From Candidatus Stahliibacteriota bacterium (lineage in GTDB: Bacteria > Hydrothermota > Tepidihabitantia > SM23-42): 8,820 nt of DNA. Positions 1 to 6,083 of this stretch are shown in pieces (position 1 is the first letter of the stretch; every line of letters starts with the position of its first letter). The DNA lies in NCBI GenBank assembly GCA_030613445.1, contig JAUWLY010000106.1, positions 1 through 8,820 of the forward strand. The letters are read 5' to 3'. The notes under the pieces were generated by a model that worked only from the letters and a program-made list of their open reading frames with translations, ran no database searches and was not told the DNA's origin. Both the position numbers and the translations under genes were made by a program.

Positions 1-546
1 GCCATACCGCCCCCGACCAAAATTGATCTGATTCAAATATCGTTCAAGGATTTCATCTTTTGTGTAGACTCGTTCAATACGGATCGCAAGCGCCATTTCT
101 TTCAACTTGCTGCCCATAGTCTGCTCGAGTGTAAGAAACATATTTCTGGCTAGCTGCATTGTTATGGTGCTGCCTCCCTGTACGACCCGCATGTGCATGA
201 TATTGTTGATAAGGGCTCTTAGAAGGGCAAGAAGATCGATGCCCCAGTGTTTGTAAAATGCCTTATCTTCAATACAGATCACCCCATCTTTCAGATAATG
301 CGGGATGCGCTCCAGTTTTGCCATTTCTCGTCTTTCAATAAAGAATTCACTAATTAAATCATTGTTGTCATCGTAAACTTTTGTGGCAATTGGCGCCATG
401 AAAAAGGAGATTGATGCAGTGGGCGGCAGATCTTGGGTAATTGAAATATAGCCACCAGCACAAATACCAAACAATAGCGAGATGAGTACGATAATCGCCC
501 AGCGAATGCGGTGGCGTTTATTGAAGCGTTTTTTTGTTCTTCGCAT
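1..546 (-). CDS. Penicillin-binding protein, glycosyltransferase 51 domain (N-terminal part, runs off the window)
   Basis: This is the N-terminal 182 residues of a membrane-anchored peptidoglycan glycosyltransferase, which polymerises lipid II into glycan strands on the outer face of the inner membrane. A basic N-terminus (MRRTKKRFNKRHR) precedes one membrane segment at about residues 16-31. The GT51 motifs follow in order: EDKAFYKHWGID (residues 93-104, with the presumed catalytic Glu93), QGGSTITMQLARN (123-135), KEMALAIRIER (149-159) and KDEILERYLNQINFGRG (163-179). The second motif has TMQ where many family members have TQQ. The reading frame is open through base 1, so any transpeptidase domain is outside the window. 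A bifunctional class A PBP (PBP1A type) is more likely than a monofunctional MtgA, but the sequence cannot decide. The ATG at 546 has no Shine-Dalgarno. The frame stays open upstream to a stop at 637-639, so TTG at 573 or GTG at 600 or 618 are alternative starts. The start overlaps the upstream TOBE ORF by 29 nt, so coupled translation is likely. Confidence -1.
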   Translation of the reverse strand, partial: MRRTKKRFNKRHRIRWAIIVLISLLFGICAGGYISITQDLPPTASISFFMAPIATKVYDDNNDLISEFFIERREMAKLERIPHYLKDGVICIEDKAFYKHWGIDLLALLRALINNIMHMRVVQGGSTITMQLARNMFLTLEQTMGSKLKEMALAIRIERVYTKDEILERYLNQINFGRGRYG

Positions 547-832
547 CAAATAGATAATTTTTAGCCGGGTCAATCCTGAACGTAAACAGTTCTCCGGCAC
601 ACAGTGAAAGTCCTTCACGTAGAGAGACCGATAACGCTATTTTACCCCGGCGACCATAAATATAATGCTTATTGCCCAGTGATTTAGCAATATCGGTCGT
701 GATTTCGATTTCCGAGCCGTTTGCCGTTGAGAAATCAGTCGGTCTTATACTGATAGGGTAATATCCTTTGTTGCATAAACTTATCGCATATCTTAGTGAC
801 TTTATATTGCTGGAGCTTTGCCATGCTTCCAA
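518..832 (-). CDS. Orphan TOBE-domain ORF, the C-terminal domain of a MalK/UgpC-type ABC ATPase without the ATPase
   Basis: The ORF has 104 codons, and its last 75-80 residues read like the C-terminal TOBE (OB-fold) domain of sugar-importer ATPases such as MalK, UgpC and MsmX. Three family patterns are visible: ISIRPTDFS (usually LGIRPEDI), a middle block DIAKSLGNKHYIYG (usually a LGxexxxxg pattern), and the ending FRIDPAKNYLFDAKNKKTL (usually ldpxxxhLFDxxtgxxL). The Walker A, signature and Walker B segments that should precede it are absent; accD occupies that DNA. The recognisable part begins almost directly after the accD stop codon (802-804). There is no ATG; the only conventional start is TTG at 832, inside accD, without a Shine-Dalgarno. 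It overlaps accD by 31 nt and the PBP gene by 29 nt. It may be a remnant left by deletion of a transporter operon, or a free-standing domain translated by coupling to accD. The TOBE identification is fairly secure; expression is uncertain. Confidence 0.5.
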   Translation of the reverse strand: MEAWQSSSNIKSLRYAISLCNKGYYPISIRPTDFSTANGSEIEITTDIAKSLGNKHYIYGRRGKIALSVSLREGLSLCAGELFTFRIDPAKNYLFDAKNKKTLQ

Positions 833-1647
833 ATAATACGTAATATTCTAATAAGCGTATTTCTGAGTTCTTTCCTCGACACGACAATATCGATCATGCC
901 GTGTGCTAATAGATTCTCTGATCGCTGCAGGCCCGGTGGAAACTTCTCGCCGATTGTCTGTGCAGCAACTCGGGCACCAGTAAAGCCAAGCAGGGCCCCG
1001 GGTTCGGTGATGATGATATCACCCAAAGAAGCGTAGGAAGCCATGACACCGGCGGTTGTTGGATGCGTGAGGATCGAAATATAGGGTATTTTCTTCTGAG
1101 CCAAAAGTGCTAACTCAGCAGATGTCTTTGCCATTTGCATTAAGGAAAGAATTCCCTCTTGCATCCGGGCGCCACCAGATGCTGATAAGATTATAAGAGG
1201 CAATTCTTTTTTACATGCGGTCCGTGTTGCACGGGCTATTTTTTCACCTATTACCGAACCCATGCTGCCACCCATAAAAGCGAAGTCCATAGCAGCAAAA
1301 ACAACGGGGATCTCTCCGATACTGGCAAGACCATAGACAGCACCTTCCTTCATGCCGGTTTTTTGCTGGGCGATCTTTTGTTTTTTCTTGTATTCAGGAA
1401 AATCCAAAGGGTCAAGAGGCTCAAGATCTTTATCTTTTTCCTCTAGCTTAGCATCATCAAGCAACAGGGAAATATAGTTGTGATGGTTTATCCTGAAATG
1501 GAAATTGCATTTCGGGCAAATCCAAAGGTTCTTTTCCAGTTCTTTACGATATAATATTTCCCCACAGGTCTCACATTTGACCCACAACCCGTCGGGCAAT
1601 TTCAGCTTTTCTTCAAGCCTTGCTTTAACTTTCTTCTTAAACCACAT
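802..1647 (-). CDS. accD: Acetyl-CoA carboxylase carboxyltransferase subunit beta
   Basis: This is the beta subunit of the cytoplasmic carboxyltransferase. With AccA it moves the carboxyl group from carboxybiotin to acetyl-CoA to give malonyl-CoA, the first committed step of fatty-acid synthesis. The 281 residues are close to the usual family length. The N-terminal Cys4 zinc ribbon is intact (C25xxC28 and C44xxC47). The crotonase-fold core shows the motifs SASGGARMQEG and PTTAGVMASYASLGD, followed by TEPGALLGFTGARVAAQTIGE, where the family is most conserved. No accA is visible in the window. The ATG at 1647 lies 67 nt after the lptG stop and has its own promoter (1655-1682). The -10 box ends only 7 nt before the ATG, which suggests a nearly leaderless mRNA. 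AAGG at 1654-1651 is too close to the start to be a good Shine-Dalgarno. The 3' end overlaps the orphan TOBE ORF. Confidence 0.97.
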   Translation of the reverse strand: MWFKKKVKARLEEKLKLPDGLWVKCETCGEILYRKELEKNLWICPKCNFHFRINHHNYISLLLDDAKLEEKDKDLEPLDPLDFPEYKKKQKIAQQKTGMKEGAVYGLASIGEIPVVFAAMDFAFMGGSMGSVIGEKIARATRTACKKELPLIILSASGGARMQEGILSLMQMAKTSAELALLAQKKIPYISILTHPTTAGVMASYASLGDIIITEPGALLGFTGARVAAQTIGEKFPPGLQRSENLLAHGMIDIVVSRKELRNTLIRILRIIWKHGKAPAI

Positions 1648-1654
1648 AGACCTT

Positions 1655-1682
1655 ATTCTAACTTATTTTGGAAAAATGTCAA
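1655..1682 (-). promoter_or_regulatory. Sigma70-type promoter of accD
   Basis: On the minus strand, TTGACA (1682-1677), a 16-nt spacer, then TAGAAT (1660-1655). The -35 is a perfect consensus match and the -10 differs from TATAAT at one base. Transcription would start at about 1648-1647, at or one base before the accD ATG (1647-1645). The site lies in the 67-nt gap after lptG, so accD can be transcribed independently of the lpt operon. Confidence 0.72.
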
Positions 1683-1714
1683 GATTAAGAAGATAGGAGA
1701 AGGCTTGAAGTCAT

Positions 1715-2794
1715 CTATCTCGGTACTTTGAGTATTAAAACAATGCCAACGGCTCCAAAGAGCATATTTGGAAGCCAGGCAGCGAGGACCGGGTCTATTA
1801 GCCCGGCAACGCCGTAGGCGCGGCATGATTGAATGAGTCCCCAATAGGTGAATGCCAGGGCGATACTTATACCCAAGCCAATTGCAATGCCGCCTCTTTT
1901 TAGTACAACAGAAAGTGGAAGTGTGATGAGCAAAATGATTATTGTTATTACGGGGTTGGAAAAACGGTAATTCAGTTCTACTTCTTCTTCTGCAACATTT
2001 TCACCAGCACGGGTTCGTTTCTGCACAAATTTAAAGATCTGGACAAAATTCATCTCCTCAACTGGTTTTATTCTCTTCATAAAATCCCCGGGTTTTTCCT
2101 TGAGCTCGGGCATTTCTAAGACTGGATAGGTTTTCACTATTTCATTGCCCTGTTCGTCAAATTCGCGATATGTTGCCTGGTAGAATTTCCAGAATCCATC
2201 ATAGAACCCAGTTTCTGCATCTATTCTCTTCTTAATCTTGTTCTCTTTGGATATCTGCCAGAGGATAACCATATTGATCCTTTGCGTCTTGGCATCAAAC
2301 CGTTTGATAAAATAGACCCAATCATCTTCACCATGATAGAAGAAATTATTACGTCTGTGCTGCGGCCTTTTAGGTCGCTTATTGATCTTTTCCTGCTGAT
2401 GATCAAATAACCTGGCTTGGGACCAGACACCGATTGTTTCTTGGAAAACAAAAGTCAGTACGGAAATTACTAAACCGGTAGACAGGATCAACAAAAAGAG
2501 GCGGTTCGTATTCAAACCACACGTCTTTAGAGCTACAAGCTCTTTGTTCTTCGTCATCATACCGAAGATAAAGAAGACAGCCATTATCGACCCTATGGGG
2601 ATGAGGAGTACAAGGTAGGACGGTGTCAGGTAGACATAGTAGAGGAGAATATCCTTTGCTAAAGCATCTTTGGCTAAGAATTTTCCCAGATTGTCAAATA
2701 GATTAATTACAACATAAATGAATATCAGAACACCCAGGCAAAGGAATAGATATTTCAGGAAACTTCCGAGTACGTAACGGTTAATCACTTTCAT
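1715..2794 (-). CDS. lptG: LPS export ABC transporter permease LptG (YjgQ family)
   Basis: This is a 359-residue YjgP/YjgQ-family permease, the usual length for LptG. With LptF and the LptB ATPase it extracts lipopolysaccharide from the inner membrane and passes it to the periplasmic bridge. Three N-terminal membrane segments (about residues 10-32, 48-76 and 97-118) are followed by a periplasmic domain of roughly 150 residues. Three C-terminal segments (about 279-299, 303-325 and 333-356) follow, including the family-typical LPLSVVLKRGGIAIGLG stretch. The start ATG overlaps the lptF stop as ATGA (4 nt), the classic translationally coupled lptF-lptG order. It is called LptG because it is the second gene of the pair and has no long insertion; the F/G assignment rests on order and general similarity. 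lptB, lptA and lptC are not in the window. Confidence 0.88.
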   Translation of the reverse strand: MKVINRYVLGSFLKYLFLCLGVLIFIYVVINLFDNLGKFLAKDALAKDILLYYVYLTPSYLVLLIPIGSIMAVFFIFGMMTKNKELVALKTCGLNTNRLFLLILSTGLVISVLTFVFQETIGVWSQARLFDHQQEKINKRPKRPQHRRNNFFYHGEDDWVYFIKRFDAKTQRINMVILWQISKENKIKKRIDAETGFYDGFWKFYQATYREFDEQGNEIVKTYPVLEMPELKEKPGDFMKRIKPVEEMNFVQIFKFVQKRTRAGENVAEEEVELNYRFSNPVITIIILLITLPLSVVLKRGGIAIGLGISIALAFTYWGLIQSCRAYGVAGLIDPVLAAWLPNMLFGAVGIVLILKVPR

Positions 2795-4038
2795 TTTAGA
2801 AGCCGCTTGAGAGGAGACCTTTCATACTCAGCGAGGAGAAAGAGGTATAACCCCGAGACAAGAAGAACGATATTGGGTAACCACATTGCCCAGTACGGCG
2901 AAAAACCACGTCGGTCGGCGAATTCCTCACCCGCAAGGACGAGGATATAGTAAGATGAAAACAGCAGGATGCCGATAAGAAGTCCTCCAATCCCACCGCG
3001 ACGAAAAAGATAGCCTAATGGAGCACCTATCAAAACAAAGAGGATGCAGGCAACAGCCAATGAGAATTTCTTGTTGAATTCAACTATATAGCGTGCGATT
3101 TTCCTTTTTTTACCTTTTATTACATTGAGCTTTTTTCCTATCTTAAATCGTGCAGCATCAAGATTAGTGACGTCGCCGTTAATGAACCTGGTTATCGCTA
3201 CCGTACCGATATCTGCTATTTCAGTCTTCAATGATACAATCTCCTCCCTTGTTTGATCTATTCTGGATTTAAGTCCAAAGATATTAAGCTCATTTTGATT
3301 CCGATGTTTCCTTTCTTTTCTTATTAATTCAGTATTGACCGACATATTTATCATCTGTTTGCTGAAATTGGTTCGCTGGTACGTAGCATTATCAATGAGC
3401 TGATGGAGCTCACCATCATAGAGAACGAATTGAAGGATTTCATCTTCCTGGAAATCTTTGAGTTCACCATGAGGAGCAGTTATCATTAGATTATTGCGGA
3501 GATCGTAAATTGTTATATCATAGAGTTTGGACCGGTGTTCATCCTTTCTTCCGACATACACCATATAACCAGGGAATTCTTTTGTAAAGACCCCTTCAGC
3601 TAACCTTATAGCTGGTCGCTTCCTTGACACATCAAGCATCAGGTTTCTCGCCCGATGGTTTGACTCAGGGAGTACGAAGCTATTGAAAAAAATGAGGAAA
3701 AACATAAACAAGACGGTTGCTATAAAAGGTGTTTTCATAATAGAGAAGAAAGTCTGACCACTTATTTTTAGGGCAAGGATCTCGTTATCTTGAGAAAAAC
3801 GACCAAAGGTCATAACAACCGCCACAAGGATTGCCATTGGGGCGGTATATGAGACGATTAAAGGTAGGCTATAGATCAGTATTTGACCGACTATATCAAA
3901 TGGCAACCCTTTTCTTACAAAGAGATCAATGAGACGAAACAATTGATCCATTAAGAGAATAAAAGTCAGTGCTACAGCTGAGAAAAGGAAAGGTGGTATG
4001 AATTCCCGAAGAAAATAGCGGTCTATTAACTTAGTCAA
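2791..4038 (-). CDS. lptF: LPS export ABC transporter permease LptF (YjgP family)
   Basis: This is a 415-residue inner-membrane permease of the YjgP/YjgQ family and the partner of LptG in the LptB2FG transporter. It opens with the family signature LIDRYFLREFIPPF. Membrane segments follow at about residues 13-33, 50-78 and 98-122. The FVLPESNHRARNLM stretch leads into the periplasmic beta-rich domain. Three membrane segments end the protein, including the conserved LGYLFRRGGIGG turn. It is about 50 residues longer than the E. coli protein because of a charged, probably helical insertion at about residues 240-315, just before the fourth membrane segment. The start is TTG at 4038, supported by GAGG five nt upstream; no ATG is available before the first membrane segment ends. 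It overlaps the upstream lipoprotein gene by 8 nt and lptG by 4 nt, so the three are probably co-translated. Confidence 0.9.
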   Translation of the reverse strand: MTKLIDRYFLREFIPPFLFSAVALTFILLMDQLFRLIDLFVRKGLPFDIVGQILIYSLPLIVSYTAPMAILVAVVMTFGRFSQDNEILALKISGQTFFSIMKTPFIATVLFMFFLIFFNSFVLPESNHRARNLMLDVSRKRPAIRLAEGVFTKEFPGYMVYVGRKDEHRSKLYDITIYDLRNNLMITAPHGELKDFQEDEILQFVLYDGELHQLIDNATYQRTNFSKQMINMSVNTELIRKERKHRNQNELNIFGLKSRIDQTREEIVSLKTEIADIGTVAITRFINGDVTNLDAARFKIGKKLNVIKGKKRKIARYIVEFNKKFSLAVACILFVLIGAPLGYLFRRGGIGGLLIGILLFSSYYILVLAGEEFADRRGFSPYWAMWLPNIVLLVSGLYLFLLAEYERSPLKRLLK

Positions 4039-4792
4039 TCAACCCTCTATCTTTAAGTCGGGCGATTCCTTTTGCAGCAGAGATGATCAGGGCTTTTGCA
4101 TCGGGGTCTAAGTCAGCGTTGAAATCCATGATTCCGAGATGGACCAATCTCATGTACGGCAGGTAAATAAAGGAATTGCTTTGTACGCTTTTCATCGTAT
4201 AGAATCTCTCTGGGTAAATGGGTTCAACTAATTTATCTAAAAGAATGATGAGATTTCTATTAGTTAATGTATCACTATCATAGAATTTGCTGTCGGGAAA
4301 TAACGGAAGATATTTCTCAGATACTGCAAAAACCATTGGATCCGCATATACTAATCGATCAGTTGCGCCACTGATAATTTCTGCATAGAGTCCTCTGGTC
4401 AAAGCGTATTTTTCATTGAAAATGCTGATGATTGGTGGTTTCAAATTGTTGAGCAAGGTTGAGAGGTCATTATATTGCTTATTCGTGCGGTAATAGTGGA
4501 ACAGGTTGAGGTAAACACTCTCATCCGTGCTACCGATTTTCACGAGTCGTTCTAAGACATGTATTGCTTTAGTCGTTTGATTGAGTTTCTTGTGACAGTC
4601 ATAAAGGTAGTACAGGGTAGTTTGAGATCCGGCGTGTTCGGCATAATATGTGCTAAAGTGCTTTGCCGCTTCTTGGAAAAGCTCGGCTTGATAATCAGCT
4701 AATCCTTTTTCAAATTCGCTACGGCGGTGAAAAAAACTTGAGCAGCTTAGGATTAGTAGTACTAGAAGCCAAAAATAATGGCGAGACGGCAT
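4031..4792 (-). CDS. TPR-like lipoprotein, possibly with divergent SLH-type repeats at the C-terminus
   Basis: This is a 253-residue exported protein. Residues 1-17 form a lipoprotein signal peptide ending in the lipobox LILSC, with Cys17 as the lipidated residue. Residues about 23-125 look like tetratricopeptide helices: EFEKGLADYQAELFQEAAKHF, then a second pair around KAIHVLERLVKIG and VYLNLFHYYRTNKQY. The C-terminal part has two segments resembling the latter half of an S-layer homology domain: FPDSKFYDSDTLTNRNLIIL (about 171-190), then RLVHLGIMDFNADLDPDAKA near the end. That resemblance is weak and is an inference. The gene overlaps the LPP20-like gene upstream by 31 nt and lptF downstream by 8 nt. 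Its ATG has no Shine-Dalgarno, so it probably depends on coupling. Position suggests an envelope role, perhaps in assembling other envelope proteins or tied to the Lpt permease, but no function is established. Confidence 0.82.
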   Translation of the reverse strand: MPSRHYFWLLVLLILSCSSFFHRRSEFEKGLADYQAELFQEAAKHFSTYYAEHAGSQTTLYYLYDCHKKLNQTTKAIHVLERLVKIGSTDESVYLNLFHYYRTNKQYNDLSTLLNNLKPPIISIFNEKYALTRGLYAEIISGATDRLVYADPMVFAVSEKYLPLFPDSKFYDSDTLTNRNLIILLDKLVEPIYPERFYTMKSVQSNSFIYLPYMRLVHLGIMDFNADLDPDAKALIISAAKGIARLKDRGLID

Positions 4793-5550
4793 TCTTTGAG
4801 GAGTTCTATATTATTCTTCGAACCGTGGATGCGACGTGCATCTGGTCCAGAGATCTTAATATCAGTTCGAGCCTCACCAATAATATCAATTGCCTGGATT
4901 AACAATGGATTTTGACCGATTCTCGGGTTGTTAAATGGATCTCGTGGTGTGTATAATACCAACCCTCTGTCAATAATAGAATTCTGGTCAGCAAAACTGG
5001 TTGAGTATACCTCTTCCAGCATTTCATTATAGATCTTTGGGAAAAGACACGGCTTCAGATTAAAACCTCGACAATCGATGACAATACCTGTGTACATAAT
5101 GGACTCGATCTGTTTTGGTGCAAGCTCGAGACCTTGGGGGACTGCTTTGCCACCAGGCCATTCCTGTCCACAGCACGGACACAGCATAGGAACGACGAGC
5201 TTTACTGAAGATGCTTTAGGCAAGAGATGTGCCAATATTTTGTTCGTTAAAGTAAGGTGGTAGACGTATTCGATGCTGCCGTCGGTTAAGTAATTCTGCT
5301 TGAGAATACGGTGATTTAATAAAAGGCTGGTGAGTTGACTACTGATCTGGGTGTTGGTCTGGAGAAAATCACTGACCAGCATATCTCGATCATACTGCAA
5401 TGCATTAAACTCCTTTTTCAATAGGTCAAAAGCAGTTATTTGATCATTTGCTGATGCTTTAAGCGTATATGCTTCCCAGTCCATCTCATCTGGAGAAGGA
5501 CCGGTGGCGAGGAGACAAAATAAAACAAAGAAAACTGTCAATTTCACCAT
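4762..5550 (-). CDS. Secreted LPP20-like protein of unknown function
   Basis: This is a 262-residue protein with a Sec signal peptide (MVKLTVFFVLFCLLATG), probably cleaved near residues 17-20. The C-terminal half follows the pattern of LPP20/FlgT-like envelope proteins. It contains YTGIVIDCRGFNLKPCLFPKI, a DRGLVLYTPRDP region, IGQNPLLIQAIDI, and an ending in which DARRI and ELLKECRLAIIF match a family-like final strand. A CPCCGQEWP cluster in the middle could bind a metal or form disulfides. There are three possible starts. ATG at 5574 has no Shine-Dalgarno. The site GGAGGT (5559-5554) serves ATG at 5550 (3 nt away) or GTG at 5547 (6 nt away). ATG 5550 is used here, but GTG 5547 has better spacing and is equally plausible. 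It is the first protein gene after tRNA-Gly and heads the lipoprotein-lptF-lptG run, overlapping the next gene by 31 nt. Its biochemical role is unknown. Confidence 0.8.
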   Translation of the reverse strand: MVKLTVFFVLFCLLATGPSPDEMDWEAYTLKASANDQITAFDLLKKEFNALQYDRDMLVSDFLQTNTQISSQLTSLLLNHRILKQNYLTDGSIEYVYHLTLTNKILAHLLPKASSVKLVVPMLCPCCGQEWPGGKAVPQGLELAPKQIESIMYTGIVIDCRGFNLKPCLFPKIYNEMLEEVYSTSFADQNSIIDRGLVLYTPRDPFNNPRIGQNPLLIQAIDIIGEARTDIKISGPDARRIHGSKNNIELLKECRLAIIFGF

Positions 5551-5553
5551 CAT

Positions 5554-5559
5554 ACCTCC
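5554..5559 (-). promoter_or_regulatory. Shine-Dalgarno site GGAGGT that decides the start of the LPP20-like gene
   Basis: On the minus strand GGAGGT is followed by ATG ATG GTG AAA. It lies downstream of the first in-frame ATG (5574), so that longest start is unlikely. Initiation should be at ATG 5550 or GTG 5547. Confidence 0.7.
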
Positions 5560-5579
5560 GTGCGACTCATTCATGAATC

Positions 5580-5650
5580 GCGGCTAATAGCTTATGGCAT
5601 ATAGCCTATGGCGAATAGTTTTTATCAGCCATTAGCTATAAGCTATCCGC
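5580..5650 (-). repeat. Imperfect inverted repeat, possible REP- or MITE-like hairpin element
   Basis: A left arm at 5580-5612 and a right arm at 5628-5650 are imperfectly complementary, with an AT-rich loop of about 15 nt. Both arms carry AAGCTAT/ATAGCTT and GCCAT/ATGGC blocks and end in GCGG/CCGC. The left arm also contains internal direct repeats of ATGGC and TAGC. It lies between tRNA-Gly and the LPP20-like gene and holds no ORF. The pattern suggests a dispersed intergenic repeat able to fold as RNA on either strand; copy number elsewhere cannot be seen here. Confidence 0.5.
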
Positions 5651-5672
5651 TGTGCCGCATACTGCGGCACAG
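5650..5672 (-). other. GC-rich hairpin directly after the tRNA 3' end
   Basis: A perfect 9-bp stem, CTGTGCCGC (5650-5658) paired with GCGGCACAG (5664-5672), with a 5-nt loop, abuts the tRNA at 5673. No U-run follows in the direction of transcription, so it is not a standard intrinsic terminator. It could guide 3' processing of the tRNA, pause or weakly terminate transcription, or belong to the adjacent inverted-repeat element. Confidence 0.5.
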
Positions 5673-5744
5673 AGCGGGCGACGGGATTTGAACCCGCGAC
5701 CCTCGGCTTGGGAAGCCGATGCTCGACCCCTGAGCTACACCCGC
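5673..5744 (-). tRNA. tRNA-Gly, anticodon CCC
   Basis: A complete 72-nt cloverleaf. The acceptor stem GCGGGTG pairs with CGCCCGC (one G-U). The D-stem is GCTC/GAGC. The anticodon stem is TCGGC/GCCGA around the loop TTCCCAA, giving anticodon CCC, which reads GGG. The T-arm is GCGGG TTCAAAT CCCGT. Discriminator U73 and the G1-C72 and C2-G71 pairs fit bacterial glycine tRNA identity. The 3' CCA is not encoded, so a CCA-adding enzyme is needed. It has its own promoter just upstream and could also serve as the 5' leader of the operon that follows. Confidence 0.95.
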
Positions 5745-5756
5745 AAACTTAAAAAA

Positions 5757-5784
5757 ATTATATGCCAAATGATTTAGATGTCAA
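5757..5784 (-). promoter_or_regulatory. Consensus sigma70-type promoter of tRNA-Gly
   Basis: On the minus strand, TTGACA (5784-5779), a 16-nt spacer and TATAAT (5762-5757), both hexamers perfect. Predicted initiation near 5750 leaves a leader of only about 6 nt before the mature tRNA 5' end at 5744. No other clear promoter precedes the LPP20-like gene, so readthrough from here may also supply the lpt operon. Confidence 0.82.
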
Positions 5785-5801
5785 GATTGATGATTTCTTG
5801 T

Positions 5802-6083
5802 TTATTCACTATTCTTTGGCTGGCTACATCGTTGACAGCGATTCAATTCCTTTGCACAATCGTAGCAATAAGTATAAGGCGTGGGGTTAATGGCGCAGTG
5901 TTGACACGGGACAAGTTCAGATGCATAGATATCCCGACATTGAGGGCAGAGATACTTTTCACCATCATCAAGCCACTGTTCTGACGAGCAGTTTTCAATA
6001 AGACATACGATTAGTAATAGTACGATGAATGCAATGCAGAATCGTTTATTACCTATTGCTCCTTTAAAAAACATATCTAACAT
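5802..6083 (-). CDS. Small membrane protein with a four-CxxC (double zinc-ribbon-like) domain
   Basis: This is a 93-residue protein I do not recognise as a named family. Residues about 15-30 form one hydrophobic segment preceded by basic residues (NKR at 12-14). Four CxxC pairs follow (C46/C49, C60/C63, C73/C76, C83/C86), the spacing expected of two structural zinc sites. The positive-inside rule puts the N-terminus in the cytoplasm and the Cys-rich domain outside, which is odd for a zinc ribbon. A lipoprotein with Cys27 or Cys32 is conceivable, but neither sits in a good lipobox. The ATG at 6083 overlaps the upstream beta-barrel gene by 20 nt and lacks a Shine-Dalgarno; the in-frame ATG at 6074 is an alternative. 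AAAGGAG at 6066-6060 lies inside the gene, with no conventional start after it. The stop is only 17 nt before the tRNA-Gly -35 box. Confidence 0.72.
   Translation of the reverse strand: MLDMFFKGAIGNKRFCIAFIVLLLIVCLIENCSSEQWLDDGEKYLCPQCRDIYASELVPCQHCAINPTPYTYCYDCAKELNRCQRCSQPKNSE

Noticed and set aside
568..573. TTGACC as a -35 box for the PBP gene
   Set aside because: No -10-like hexamer occurs at 15-18 nt. The nearest AT-rich hexamer is only 11 nt away.
818..1036. Plus-strand open frame antisense to accD
   Set aside because: It is a shadow of a highly conserved gene, with no ribosome site or family resemblance.
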